A DNA stretch of 64,000 nt from Candidatus Thiodiazotropha sp. (ex Monitilora ramsayi) (GTDB taxonomy: Bacteria; Pseudomonadota; Gammaproteobacteria; Chromatiales; Chromatiaceae). The stretch lies in contig JAHXIP010000013.1 of NCBI GenBank assembly GCA_025655575.1, positions 34,238 to 98,237 of the forward strand. Reading direction: 5' to 3'. Position numbers and translations under genes: made by a program. Each line of letters opens with the position of its first letter. The stretch's first letter is position 1. This document shows positions 34,437 through 44,257 of this stretch, piece after piece. The notes beneath the pieces are model-generated. The model searched no databases. It saw nothing but the letters and a program-made list of their open reading frames with translations, and was not told where the DNA came from.

Positions 34437-37190
34437 CTAAATTAAAGAATCGTTTTTATATTTTAATAAGCGTTCAATTTCAACGCTAAGTTTTTTTAGA
34501 TATCGATTGAACAGTTCATTGGATTCATTTCGACAGGCGGCATGTATCTGCTGCACAGAATAATCTAGCGCAGGTACTCCGCACGAAGTTGTTGATCCAT
34601 GAAGTTTGTGGCATATCTCTCTCAGTGCTGACCAGTTTTCCTCGTTATGTGAGCGTTTCATTGATTCGAGAGTTGAAGGGAGCTCACTTATTAATTGCCT
34701 GAACATTTCCTCAGCTAGTTTCTTATCGCCACCGGTGACTGATAGCGCTTTATCGAGATCCCTGCTTGGCAAGGTTTCGGGAATCAGAAGCGTGTTTTGG
34801 TGGCAGTGTTGAAATTGCTGAAGTTGGTTGGATGCTGGTGTGTGCTCAGTTAATACTGATTCAATGGTGCTCCACATCTGCTTTTCCTCAATGGGTTTCA
34901 AGAGGTATCCGTCCATTTGAGACTCCTTGATCTGAGCGCGAGTTGAGGGGACTGCATCAGCCGTTAGCGCAACAATAGGTACGTGTATTCCATGGGTTTC
35001 ATTTTCTCGTATCTTACATGCTGCGGATGTTCCCTTCATGCCAGGCATATGAATATCCATGATAATGAGGTCAAAATCAGTTGCTGTCGCAAACGCAACC
35101 GCTTCTATGCCGTCACTAGCGGCGGTGACAAGCGCACCCTTATCACGCATGAGTGTGCTGATGAGTTTAAGATTGATTTCGTTATCATCAACCACAAGCA
35201 CTTTTCTGTTCTGGATTAGATTTCTATGCTGATCATCTGCTTGGTGGGTTGTAACAGTATGTGTGGATTTTCCGACTAAGAATATTTCTGAAAGTGTCTG
35301 TTTTAGTGTGGATGTTGTAATAGGCTTTGGTAAGTACCAATCACCACTCAAGGATTGATATTGATCGATTATTGTTTTTTCAGTTGCACTCATTAAAACT
35401 AAAAGAGGTGTCCAGCAGTTTTTTCTGAGGTGGTTAATTTCCTGCTCTGCGTCACCGGACTTGATTTCGTCATGTCCAAATCCGAGTATGATGAGGTCTA
35501 CAGATGGAGACGGTGAAATTGGGAATTGCGAGATAGTGACTTTGATGCCAAATTGCTCTAACCGATGCTGTATCGATAGTCTCGATAGTTTTATTTTATC
35601 AGCAAGTATGACGTGTTTTCCGAAAAATGGGGGTGGTTGAGATGGTTCATTTATGGTTTGTTTATCGGCCACGATAAGCGGTATTTCTACAATAAAGCTT
35701 GAGCCCGTTCCCAAGGTGCTGATTAGCTTGATATCCCCACCCATTGACTGAGCAAGTTTTTTGCAGATACTGAGTCCAAGTCCGGTGCCGCCGTATGTAC
35801 GACTGGTAGAGGAGTCAGCTTGTTGAAATGTTTCAAAAAGATTAGCCTGTACTTTTTTGCTAATACCGATCCCTGTATCACTAACACTGAATTTTAGTGT
35901 TTTATTTTCTTGGTAATCCTCATCAATAAGAACGCGCACTATGACTTCACCTTGGTGGGTGAATTTAATGGCATTATTAATTAGGTTTACCAGTATTTGA
36001 CGAATTCTTGTCTTGTCACCTATAAGTGACTCCGGAACATCAGAATATATCAAAAGAATAAGTTCTATTGCCTTATCGTGCGCTGATGGGGCGAGTAGTG
36101 CAATGGGTTCCTCGAAGCACTCTGTGACAGTAAATAAAGCTGTTTCAGGCTCCAGTTTTCCGTATTCGAGCTTTGAATAATCCAGTATTTCATTAATAAT
36201 TTCGAGCAAATTGGTTGCTGATTTTGAAATAGTGGTGACGAGGTCTATCTGTTTTTGGCTGAGATTGGTTTTTAAGAGTAGATTTGTAAAGCCGATTACC
36301 CCATTCATAGGTGTTCGAATTTCATGACTCATGTTGGCAAGAAACTCTGTCTTTGCCTGGCTTGCTAATAGCGCACGCTTTTTTGCGAGATCAAGTTCGA
36401 CATTTTGTACTTCAATGGCTTCCATGGTCTGAGTTAGATCGCTGGTTGCCTGGTCAATTTGCTGTTGCATGGTTTCGTGCGAGTGATAAATCTCATCTGC
36501 CATGGTATTAAAGCCTTCCTCGAGGCTTCGTATCTCGCCAGTAGACACTTCCGGGACACGTACTGAAAAGTCACCATCCCGCATTCTGATAACGGCTTGT
36601 GTAAGGCGTGTTATTGGTCGAATAATTCCTGTGCTGAGAGCAAGTGTGAAAATTGTTGTGATAAGAAGGCCAAAACTCAGCATTAGCAAAGTGTTTCTTA
36701 TGATGTTTCGACGATTAATATTGAGCCTTGTCTTGCTCATATACACAGTGACTGTACCCATTGCCCCGCTAGCTATGGGGCTGTAGCCGGGTTGTTGCTC
36801 TGGATAGTCGGTTACTTCAATATCATCTGTGTTATAGATGGCATAGGCTGAGAATTCTGCAAGTGCAAATTGACTGTCATTATTGGTCTTGCTGATATGG
36901 GTAAGAATATCTCCTTTGTTATCGTATACCTTGATGCTGTGTACATCTTGCTGAAGGAATATTGGTCTGAGACTCGAATCGAGAATAGTTTTGTCACGGG
37001 TAAATATGCCATAAACGCTGATGGCAGCAGACTCGCTGGCAATGGAATGTCCAAGCTCGTTAAACGACTCGGAGAGTCTCGAGAGCTGAGAGGATATCAG
37101 GTACGTTGTTAGCGTGACTGCAAGTAAAAAGGCTGGCAGAATCCCGATGAGAAGTGCTTGGGTCCTGAGTGTGCTTGTATGCCGTATCAC
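34437..37190 (-). CDS. Hybrid sensor kinase (BarA/GacS-like): HAMP-HisKA-HATPase-REC-REC-HPt
   Basis: A 917-residue inner-membrane kinase. Two helices (about residues 12-32 and 168-190) flank a periplasmic sensor loop. HAMP follows (~190-245), then HisKA with the His in [18 protein letters not shown] near residue 290, and HATPase ([22 protein letters not shown]). A first receiver-like domain has lost its Asp ([11 protein letters not shown]). A second receiver is intact ([22 protein letters not shown]). The C-terminal HPt has its His in [12 protein letters not shown]. The GTG start overlaps the preceding binding-protein stop (GTGA). It is transcribed with a TonB-dependent receptor and a periplasmic binding protein, which may supply its signal. 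Base composition is visibly more AT-rich than its flanks. Confidence 0.9.
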   Translation of the reverse strand: MIRHTSTLRTQALLIGILPAFLLAVTLTTYLISSQLSRLSESFNELGHSIASESAAISVYGIFTRDKTILDSSLRPIFLQQDVHSIKVYDNKGDILTHISKTNNDSQFALAEFSAYAIYNTDDIEVTDYPEQQPGYSPIASGAMGTVTVYMSKTRLNINRRNIIRNTLLMLSFGLLITTIFTLALSTGIIRPITRLTQAVIRMRDGDFSVRVPEVSTGEIRSLEEGFNTMADEIYHSHETMQQQIDQATSDLTQTMEAIEVQNVELDLAKKRALLASQAKTEFLANMSHEIRTPMNGVIGFTNLLLKTNLSQKQIDLVTTISKSATNLLEIINEILDYSKLEYGKLEPETALFTVTECFEEPIALLAPSAHDKAIELILLIYSDVPESLIGDKTRIRQILVNLINNAIKFTHQGEVIVRVLIDEDYQENKTLKFSVSDTGIGISKKVQANLFETFQQADSSTSRTYGGTGLGLSICKKLAQSMGGDIKLISTLGTGSSFIVEIPLIVADKQTINEPSQPPPFFGKHVILADKIKLSRLSIQHRLEQFGIKVTISQFPISPSPSVDLIILGFGHDEIKSGDAEQEINHLRKNCWTPLLVLMSATEKTIIDQYQSLSGDWYLPKPITTSTLKQTLSEIFLVGKSTHTVTTHQADDQHRNLIQNRKVLVVDDNEINLKLISTLMRDKGALVTAASDGIEAVAFATATDFDLIIMDIHMPGMKGTSAACKIRENETHGIHVPIVALTADAVPSTRAQIKESQMDGYLLKPIEEKQMWSTIESVLTEHTPASNQLQQFQHCHQNTLLIPETLPSRDLDKALSVTGGDKKLAEEMFRQLISELPSTLESMKRSHNEENWSALREICHKLHGSTTSCGVPALDYSVQQIHAACRNESNELFNRYLKKLSVEIERLLKYKNDSLI

Positions 37191-38179
37191 TTTATAGGTG
37201 CCGTGTTGAGAAAATTTACCACTTCACTTTCAGATGGAATGATAATGCCAAGAGAACGAGCAACATCGAAATTGATTGAGACAGAAAAATACATTGCCTG
37301 CTCATTTTTTAATGCCACCAGGTTTCCGTTGAGTGCGTTATATGCAGTTTCAGCAACCTGTTCTGCGATATTCTCTAAAGTGGTATAAACAGCTGCTATA
37401 GCACCGGCTCTTACATATGCAGAAGAGAAGCCAACTACAGGTATATTGTTTCTGTAAGAGGTCATCAATATATTAGAAATGGTTTTGTTGTTGTGAATTC
37501 TTGAATCTGGTATGGCAAGAAATACATCAATATCATCTATCAGCCGGCTTAAATGCTTCCCTGTCTGGGATGTGTTCGTTACTACCCGGGTATTTAGAGT
37601 GAGCCCCATGCTTTTTGCGGCGTCACTTAGTGGTTTTACAAGTGCTTCGTTAGATTCATGAATCAGTAGCCCAACACGGTTGGCTCTCGGTAGGGTTGTG
37701 CTGATAAGTTCAAAATAGCGTGAAAAAGGCTGGTCGATATAAACATCTATATTGTTGTATTTTGAAGTGCCTTGTTTTTTAACAATCGTGCTCTGCTTGG
37801 GGAGCATGGCGCGGATCACTGTATGGTTGCCACGATAGATCTGAGGTTGACTTGCTGCTTTGGTGCCAAATGTGATGATTAGTTTTGTATCAGATTGGAT
37901 ATTAGTCAGGTCAGTAACAACAACTTTTTTAAACTCCATATTCTGACAGCTATGATTGTCAGCTGTACATTTATTTCTAATGAAATTTATGGTTTGAGCA
38001 GCTGCTTGTTGATAGACAGAACTGTCTCCACTAAGAATCAAAAGGGTTTTGTTTGAGGGATTGCTGGCGACTGATAAAGCAGATGTGAGTGAGAATACCA
38101 AGCAAATGGATAGCATTAGTCGACGCAAAAAAAGCGGCGATACATCAGGTTTCCATATTGAAAGGCGATCAGTTAACAA
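37187..38179 (-). CDS. Periplasmic substrate-binding protein (ABC_sub_bind-like), no ABC permease nearby
   Basis: A ~330-residue exported protein. The hydrophobic signal segment [19 protein letters not shown] has no lipobox Cys, so it should be soluble in the periplasm. The body resembles the ABC-type substrate-binding family PF04392, with [41 protein letters not shown] and [24 protein letters not shown]. The start is uncertain: TTG 38179 has AAAGG nine bases upstream, while ATG 38116 would begin right at the signal peptide. It lies between the receptor gene and the kinase gene, overlapping the latter by 4 bases. With no permease or ATPase gene, it more likely serves as a sensor component than as an importer. 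Confidence 0.8.
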   Translation of the reverse strand: MLTDRLSIWKPDVSPLFLRRLMLSICLVFSLTSALSVASNPSNKTLLILSGDSSVYQQAAAQTINFIRNKCTADNHSCQNMEFKKVVVTDLTNIQSDTKLIITFGTKAASQPQIYRGNHTVIRAMLPKQSTIVKKQGTSKYNNIDVYIDQPFSRYFELISTTLPRANRVGLLIHESNEALVKPLSDAAKSMGLTLNTRVVTNTSQTGKHLSRLIDDIDVFLAIPDSRIHNNKTISNILMTSYRNNIPVVGFSSAYVRAGAIAAVYTTLENIAEQVAETAYNALNGNLVALKNEQAMYFSVSINFDVARSLGIIIPSESEVVNFLNTAPIK

Positions 38180-38230
38180 TCATTGTTACCTTTATTTTGA
38201 GTGGTATAAATTGGTAATTTGGGTGTGGTG

Positions 38231-40414
38231 CTAAAACTCCAGTTTTGCTTGTAAGTAGGCATTTCTCTCCCATTTATTTACGTAGGGAGTGGAGTTGTAG
38301 AAATCTAGATTGTCATGATTTATGTTCTGGATAAGTAGAGAAACTTCTGCATCCTTACTAAACAGATGAAATGCTTTTGATAAGCGAGCATCCCACCGGC
38401 TATAGCTTGGAACGTTGTCACCTTCGCCATACCAAGTGACATTGTCAGTAAAGTAGTATGCAGTGCTGATTTGAAACCCCGAGTCAAAGCGGTGGCTTCC
38501 GAGAAAGCTGAAAGTATGAGAAGGGGCGCGTCTGTTTACATCGTTATCATGCTGTATCACGCCCTCATTCTTCCAGGCTATTTCACGTCCTTCGGTATGT
38601 AGATAGCTATATCCAAAATATAACAAATCTCTATGCGTTGGCTTGAAGTGTGCGTCAATTTCAATGCCTCGAATATCCGCTTCTCCATCATTGATGTAAT
38701 TGACTGCACCTTCATGTATCAGCAGATTGAAGTTGTCAATAACGGTTGAGTCGGCGAGTCCTCTGTCAGGATCTGGAAAATCAAAATCCCGATATGAAAT
38801 GATGATATCGCGATATTTTTCCTTGAATATTTTGACGTCGACGGTAACGCCGCTTTCATTGAAATTCCCGTGATAACCTATTTCAAGGCTGTTAATGACT
38901 TGAGGGTCTAGGTCTTGTTGTGTTTTTATCCACGTGTTTATGTCATTAAGGGGTTCATCAAGAAAGACAACGAAGTTGACATGCTCCTCGAATAATGTCG
39001 GCATGCGGTATGCGCGAGATGAATTAATCCGAAATGTGTTTTGGGTGTCAAAATGGAAATTTACAGCGCCACGGTATGAAAAGAGTGGCGGTTCGCCTTC
39101 GAAGTCTTCCAACATGCCGCCAACGTTAAATGCCAAATCATCTTTTACATACCATTCGCTGTTAGCAAAAATTCGAGCCTGGTCCCTTGTTATCGGCTCG
39201 TATTGGTGGAAATTTTGAATGCTTTTTGCTTCATCTCTACGCAGGCCGCCACCCCACGCAAAGCGAAAGTGTTCTGAAGGTTTTAACGTCTGCTCGAATT
39301 CAAGATCATATCGGTGTGAAGATAGACCAAGCCAGGAAATGATGAATTGACCATCATTGATATCTGCAGCACTAAGGAAATCATTAAAATTGGCCGCGCC
39401 CATCTGCATTGCAAAGAAATCGAGTCTCAGTGGCTCCGGTATGGTCTGTAGCTGTTCAAGGGCTATAACCATGTCAGAAATACGAGGTGATTCATATGCA
39501 TCTTCGACTTTAAGGTGGTTGTGGTAGAATTGAACTTGGAAGTGGTTGGAATCATTTTTATTGTGGAACCAGTTGAACTGCTGAAAGTTGTAACTGTTGT
39601 CTAGCTCCCTGACTTTTTGCAGGATATCTGAAAAACCTTCTTCATAAGTACCGCGGCTAGCGCCAAGAATCATTTGCAGTTGATTGTCTCTGTCAAGATC
39701 CTTATCACCATGAAAGTAAAATGAGCTTGCATCATAGCTGTCTTCACGCTCATGGAATCCATCACCCTCTTCATAAGAGGCAGACAGCTTGTAGCTAAAG
39801 TCAGAAATTTGACTTGCGTGCATACCATGGATTCTTTTCCTTCCCGATTCCCCAATGGTTGAGATGATTTTATTGCCATACGCATCGGCGGGGTGGTTAG
39901 TAATAATGTTGATAACACCCGCATAGGCATTGGAGCCATATGCGGTTGCATTCGGTCCGCGAATAACTTCAATACGGTTGATGTCATCCATGTCGATTGG
40001 CATGTCAGCCCATGAGACACCCCCATAACCTGGGTCGTATACCGATCGGCCGTCTATCAATACTTGCATGTCTCTAGCGTATTGATCGACAAGTCCATGA
40101 TAGGAGGCTGTTGCTCTTGAGCCAGCGTAGAAACCAACGGTAAAGCCGGGAACGAGTCTTAGCAGGTCCGGTATCGACATCGCGCCGCTGGCCTCTATCA
40201 TCTCCTTGTCGATGATGGTCATTGCAGTCGGTACATCAGCCAGAGGTTGCGCGAGTCGAGTTGCACCAAGTACTACAGGTAACTCATCAAAAAAATAGGC
40301 CTCAGAAACCACCTCAGGTTCTGCAGAAACTGTGGCTGAATAGAGCAGTAGTAGTAACCAGAAAGCGTGGTGGAAACCGTTTACTTTTAATATGAAGCGT
40401 TTCAAAAGGTACAT
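38231..40414 (-). CDS. TonB-dependent outer-membrane receptor
   Basis: A 727-residue outer-membrane protein. A signal peptide (HHAFWLLLLLYSATVSA) precedes a plug domain (about residues 45-165; SIPDLLRLVPGFTVG, INRIEVIRGPNATAYGSNAYAGVINIIT) and a 22-strand-type beta-barrel that ends in the aromatic C-terminal residue of ...LQAKLEF. The segment FDELPVVLGATRLAQPLADVPTAMTIID lies where a TonB box and plug start are found. The ligand is unknown; no siderophore or B12 genes are adjacent. It is first in a three-gene unit with a periplasmic binding protein and a hybrid kinase. Its DNA is more AT-rich than the flanks. Confidence 0.9.
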   Translation of the reverse strand: MYLLKRFILKVNGFHHAFWLLLLLYSATVSAEPEVVSEAYFFDELPVVLGATRLAQPLADVPTAMTIIDKEMIEASGAMSIPDLLRLVPGFTVGFYAGSRATASYHGLVDQYARDMQVLIDGRSVYDPGYGGVSWADMPIDMDDINRIEVIRGPNATAYGSNAYAGVINIITNHPADAYGNKIISTIGESGRKRIHGMHASQISDFSYKLSASYEEGDGFHEREDSYDASSFYFHGDKDLDRDNQLQMILGASRGTYEEGFSDILQKVRELDNSYNFQQFNWFHNKNDSNHFQVQFYHNHLKVEDAYESPRISDMVIALEQLQTIPEPLRLDFFAMQMGAANFNDFLSAADINDGQFIISWLGLSSHRYDLEFEQTLKPSEHFRFAWGGGLRRDEAKSIQNFHQYEPITRDQARIFANSEWYVKDDLAFNVGGMLEDFEGEPPLFSYRGAVNFHFDTQNTFRINSSRAYRMPTLFEEHVNFVVFLDEPLNDINTWIKTQQDLDPQVINSLEIGYHGNFNESGVTVDVKIFKEKYRDIIISYRDFDFPDPDRGLADSTVIDNFNLLIHEGAVNYINDGEADIRGIEIDAHFKPTHRDLLYFGYSYLHTEGREIAWKNEGVIQHDNDVNRRAPSHTFSFLGSHRFDSGFQISTAYYFTDNVTWYGEGDNVPSYSRWDARLSKAFHLFSKDAEVSLLIQNINHDNLDFYNSTPYVNKWERNAYLQAKLEF

Positions 40415-40655
40415 ATAAATCCGCTCGTTTTATCACTGTGCCAAGCATTGAGTAAGAAGCTGAACATGTTGATATTTCTTAGAATAACCGCATTCAGGCG
40501 GGGACCGCCAGTCGTAGATAACAACTGCGAAACAGGAGGAGGGTATGTAATTTAGCCATTCGCCGGGAAATCACAACAAAATCGGGTAAATATTCACAGT
40601 GGCCGTGAGTAAATAATCATCATACCCAGCCGAACAAAGAATCTTTTCTGCAGAT

Positions 40656-41561
40656 TTATCTACTCGATGTAGAAATTTGCCTGAGTCCGGTTTCACCGTA
40701 CCAATAGCCGTTACAGAAACCAAGTGGAGCAAAGGGCTTGATATCAGGCGTCGTCTCTCCTTTGATTGATCGACTAAAAGCCTCCACTATTTTATCTGTA
40801 TGACGAAATTGTGGGCTGATGCGGAGAAAATCGACGCCAATTTGGTGGAGTTCATCGATTTCAGGCAGCAGGTTGCAGGTCAGTGCGGATATCGTCTGAA
40901 TCCCGTTCAGTGCCAGGAATGGCTGCTTTTCCTGTGTCGACAACAGGCGTCCATCCGGGTAGTCGAGGCATTTGTATTGGCAGTCATCCTTTGGCAGGTT
41001 GAAAGATCTCGCGGTGAAACAGCGGGCTGACAGCGTTAAGGGCATACGCCCGTAGACAAAAACTTCTGTTTCAACCTCATCGGTTAGCGCGTCAAGTATC
41101 TGATGCAAAGTGGATTTTGAGAGTTCGACTGGTAATACCCAGCGCTTGAGACCCTGCTTGATGAGTACTTTCAGGGTTTCTGCATTGTAGATGTTGACAG
41201 TGGGGCCGGTGGCAAAGGGTACACCCTGGCTGCTCAGTAGCTGGACTGCCGCCATATCGTTGGCTTCAACTAAGAACTCCCCATTTTCACAAAGTTTTCG
41301 CAGCGTTTTCAGCTCGGACTCTGCCTCAAGCAGTGAGAGTGTAGAGAGTACGATCTCCTTGCCGGTATTTCGGCTCAGCTCTCTGGCAAGGTCAACCCAC
41401 TCCTCGGTACGCAGACTACGACGTTTGGAACAGACCGTTTCACCTAGGTAGATGGTATCGACCGGTGTTTGAGCCGCCTGTTGGTAAAATTCATAGAGAT
41501 CATCCCGGGACCAATAGTAGAGTACCGGGCCGAGAGAGAGTTTTAGTGCTTGATTCATCAT
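40656..41561 (-). CDS. ubiV: UbiV, U32-peptidase-like Fe-S subunit for O2-independent ubiquinone hydroxylation
   Basis: About 301 residues closely matching E. coli UbiV (YhbV): LSLGPVLYYWSRDDLYEFY at the start, the pattern TIYLGETVCSKRR, and SARCFTARSFNLPKDDCQYKC, giving four cysteines for a [4Fe-4S] cluster. UbiU and UbiV form a heterodimer that hydroxylates ubiquinone precursors anaerobically with UbiT, probably using prephenate as oxygen donor. The ATG overlaps the ubiU TAA by one base, with a second ATG directly after; the longer open frame upstream is ubiU coding sequence. Confidence 0.93.
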   Translation of the reverse strand: MMNQALKLSLGPVLYYWSRDDLYEFYQQAAQTPVDTIYLGETVCSKRRSLRTEEWVDLARELSRNTGKEIVLSTLSLLEAESELKTLRKLCENGEFLVEANDMAAVQLLSSQGVPFATGPTVNIYNAETLKVLIKQGLKRWVLPVELSKSTLHQILDALTDEVETEVFVYGRMPLTLSARCFTARSFNLPKDDCQYKCLDYPDGRLLSTQEKQPFLALNGIQTISALTCNLLPEIDELHQIGVDFLRISPQFRHTDKIVEAFSRSIKGETTPDIKPFAPLGFCNGYWYGETGLRQISTSSR

Positions 41562-42568
41562 TATTGCCAGGGCCGATAGTAGGGACCGAGGGTGGTAGTC
41601 GCACCTTCTGAAACCTGGTTTAGGGCCAGATTCCATTCTACCTTTGGCGTAAACCCATCGGGGTCAGCCAGGCTGCTGTCGATCGCTTCGCGCCACACCT
41701 TCGCCACCATGCCGACATAGGCAGGTGAGCGCTGCCGTCCTTCAATCTTAATGGCTTTGATACCGGCTTGCCGAAGCTGTGGCAACAGTGCCAGCGTGTT
41801 GAGTGAAGTGGGCTCCTCGATTGCGTAGAAGGTGTCGTCTCCCACGGCAAAACGGCCTTTACAGATTGTCGGATAGCCAGCCTGTTCACCCTTGGCATAG
41901 CGGTCGGTCAAAAGACCGCCGAGCCTCGATTCCAGCCCTGTTGATGTTTCCCTGTATTCGACGAATTCAGCCGGCGAACAGGCACCATGTGTGTTGGGGG
42001 ATTGTCCGGTCACGTAAGAAGAGAGGATGCATCGTCCTTCAACCATGACGCAGAGACTGCCGAAGCCGAAGACCTCGATTTCCACCGGCGTATTTTCAAT
42101 GACGTGCTTGACCTGACTGAGTGAAAGGACCCGCGGCAAGACTGCCCGGCGGATGCCGAAGTTATCGAAATAGAACTGCAGGGCTTCGTAGTTGGTACTG
42201 GAGGCCTGCACTGATAGATGTAGCGGAAGCTCGGGCCAACGATGATTGGCATACTCAAGCACCCCGATGTCGGCACAGATCAATGCATCTACCGACAGAT
42301 CGGCTGCAATATCCACAGCCGATTGCCAACGTTGCCAGCCATCGGGTCTGGGGTAGGTGTTGATGGCCATGAAGACCCGCTTGCCCCGGCTGCGGGCATA
42401 GGCAATGCCCTCTGCAGCTCGCTTCTCATTGAAATTGAGGCCGGGAAAATGACGCGCATTGGTATCATCTCGCAGACCGAAATAGATCGCGTCTGCACCG
42501 TTATCCACGGCCGCTTTGAGTGAGGGCAGATTGCCTGCAGGGCATACCAGTTCCATAGGTGTACTCAT
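41561..42568 (-). CDS. ubiU: UbiU, U32-peptidase-like Fe-S subunit for O2-independent ubiquinone hydroxylation
   Basis: A 335-residue protein with close similarity to E. coli UbiU (YhbU): MELVCPAGNLPSLKAAVDNGADAIYFGL, DDTNARHFPGLNF, and KIEGRQRSPAYV. Four cysteines match its cluster ligands (FGSLC, EGRC, HGAC, PTIC). It is the partner of UbiV, downstream and coupled. ATG 42568 is used; the codon before it is TTG. It begins 12 bases after the yhcC-type radical-SAM gene, so it is probably part of that transcript. Confidence 0.94.
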   Translation of the reverse strand: MSTPMELVCPAGNLPSLKAAVDNGADAIYFGLRDDTNARHFPGLNFNEKRAAEGIAYARSRGKRVFMAINTYPRPDGWQRWQSAVDIAADLSVDALICADIGVLEYANHRWPELPLHLSVQASSTNYEALQFYFDNFGIRRAVLPRVLSLSQVKHVIENTPVEIEVFGFGSLCVMVEGRCILSSYVTGQSPNTHGACSPAEFVEYRETSTGLESRLGGLLTDRYAKGEQAGYPTICKGRFAVGDDTFYAIEEPTSLNTLALLPQLRQAGIKAIKIEGRQRSPAYVGMVAKVWREAIDSSLADPDGFTPKVEWNLALNQVSEGATTTLGPYYRPWQ

Positions 42569-42580
42569 CAAGGATTGGTT

Positions 42581-43498
42581 TCAGGCGACACGGCGTTGAT
42601 TCTTGCCGCGTTGCTCTAGTTCTTGGGTGATGGCATTGAGCACCCGCCACTTCTCCGCACACCACAGAGGTGCAAGCAGAATGTCTTTTGAAGCCGTGCC
42701 TGTCAGCCGGTGCCAGACGACTGATGCCGGGGATGCCTCGACCATATCGGCAGCGATATCCACATAGGTGTCGAGAGAAAGAGGACGATATTCGCCTCGT
42801 CGCCAGCTGTTGGCCAGTTGGGTGCCTTTGACCACATGCAGCGGGTGTAGTTTGAGACCGTCGGTGCCCAGGTCGAGTACACGTTTCAGACTCTCCCGGC
42901 AGTGGTTATCGGTCTCTCCCGGCAGGCCGGCAATCAGATGGGTGCAAATCTTCAGGCCTCTCTGCCTGGCCCGCTTTACGGTATCGGCATACTCGGCAAG
43001 GCCATGTCCCCTGTTGACCTTGGCCAGGGTCTTGTCAAACGCTGATTGCAGGCCCAACTCAAGCCATATTTCCCTGCCTTGGGCCTGATAGCCTGCCAGC
43101 AGATCAAGTACCTCATCGGGGACGCAGTCGGGCCTCGTACCGATCGAAAGACCGATCACATCAGGCTCTGCCAGTGCCTGTTCATAGCGCTGTGCCAGGC
43201 GTTCGCTATCACCATAGGTATTGGTGTAGGCCTGAAAGTAAGCCAGGTATTTTCGGGCGCCGGTACGCTTACGGATGACCTGTCTGCCGGCTTCTATTTG
43301 CTGGTCCAGAGGCACTGGTTGGCGTCCGTTGGGGTTGAAGGAGACATTGTTACAGAAGGTGCAGCCACCAATCCCTTTAGTGCCATCTCGATTGGGACAG
43401 GTGAATGCAGCATTCAGGGCTATCTTGTGTACGCGCTCGCCATAGTGTTTGAGCAGATACTGCCCAAAGGTGGGAACATGTGCCGCTAAGGTGCTCAC
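42581..43498 (-). CDS. Radical SAM protein, YhcC/TIGR01212 family
   Basis: A 305-residue radical-SAM protein. The [4Fe-4S] cysteines are in TCPNRDGTKGIGGCTFCNN (C-x11-C-x2-C, the spacing of the YhcC/Elp3-like group). Further family stretches are YLAYFQAYTNTYGD, GLSIGTRPDCVPDEVLDLL and ELGLQSAFDKTLAKVNRGH. The reaction is not established; by relation to Elp3 and TIGR01212 it may modify RNA. It starts at GTG, overlapping the upstream TAG by one base (TAGTG), which shows tight coupling to the second radical-SAM gene. Confidence 0.88.
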   Translation of the reverse strand: MSTLAAHVPTFGQYLLKHYGERVHKIALNAAFTCPNRDGTKGIGGCTFCNNVSFNPNGRQPVPLDQQIEAGRQVIRKRTGARKYLAYFQAYTNTYGDSERLAQRYEQALAEPDVIGLSIGTRPDCVPDEVLDLLAGYQAQGREIWLELGLQSAFDKTLAKVNRGHGLAEYADTVKRARQRGLKICTHLIAGLPGETDNHCRESLKRVLDLGTDGLKLHPLHVVKGTQLANSWRRGEYRPLSLDTYVDIAADMVEASPASVVWHRLTGTASKDILLAPLWCAEKWRVLNAITQELEQRGKNQRRVA

Positions 43499-44202
43499 TA
43501 GCCGACTTCGTCAAGCGTGCGACGGCGAAATTTGACACCGGATTCCCTGGCAATGGCCTCACAGGCCTGAATGTCTACGCCCTCCAGACCTTCAACAGCC
43601 GTGGCCGTGACTTCTGCGATGTGCTTGGGCGCCTCACGCAGGAAAGCCAGCATCGCCTCATAGGAGCCGGGCAGGTTGGGTCGACAATGGCGATCATAGA
43701 CCTCCTGGTTCTGAGCATTCAGTGATATTGAGATGGCATCCACGCATTCGCCAAGCTCAATCAAGGTGTCGTGTTTGTGTACCAGGTTGCTGAGGCCATC
43801 CGTGTTCACGCGCACTCGGCCGCCACGGGCTTTAATGTTTCGTGCGACTTCCAGCAGGATGTTGAGCCTCATGGTAGGTTCCCCATAGCCACAAAAAACC
43901 ACCTCATTATATTGAGAGGGATCATCAATGGCTTCGATGATCTCGTCCGACGTCGGGCGATGATCGAAGGTCAGGTCATAACCTTTAACTGTCATGTCTC
44001 CGAGGGTTTTTGGGCAAAAGGCACACTCCAATGTGCATCGGTCCGTGATACTGAGATAAAGATTGTGATCGATCTGGTAGCAGATTTGCTGTGGCACGAG
44101 GTTACCTTGGTCACGAATTATCCGATCAATCGTAGCGGGTAAGTTTCTTGAGACAATGACTTTGATCAAGTCATTCGGGCCTTTGAAGTAACTACTTAAC
44201 AC
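43498..44202 (-). CDS. Radical SAM protein (TatD-associated type)
   Basis: A 234-residue minimal radical-SAM protein with the canonical C-x3-C-x2-C in DRCTLECAFCPK near residue 55 and the GEPTMR motif (FCGYGEPTMRLNILL) near residue 105 that contacts SAM. It resembles the small family that often sits next to tatD (TIGR04038), though no tatD gene is here. Product unknown. The start is GTG 44202; I see no better in-frame ATG upstream of the cluster motif. It is the first gene of a run with the YhcC-type gene, ubiU and ubiV. Confidence 0.83.
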   Translation of the reverse strand: MLSSYFKGPNDLIKVIVSRNLPATIDRIIRDQGNLVPQQICYQIDHNLYLSITDRCTLECAFCPKTLGDMTVKGYDLTFDHRPTSDEIIEAIDDPSQYNEVVFCGYGEPTMRLNILLEVARNIKARGGRVRVNTDGLSNLVHKHDTLIELGECVDAISISLNAQNQEVYDRHCRPNLPGSYEAMLAFLREAPKHIAEVTATAVEGLEGVDIQACEAIARESGVKFRRRTLDEVG

Positions 44203-44257
44203 GCACTAAAAGTGCGGGCATTGCCGATTAAAGCAGGCTTATCCGCCCATGTGGACT

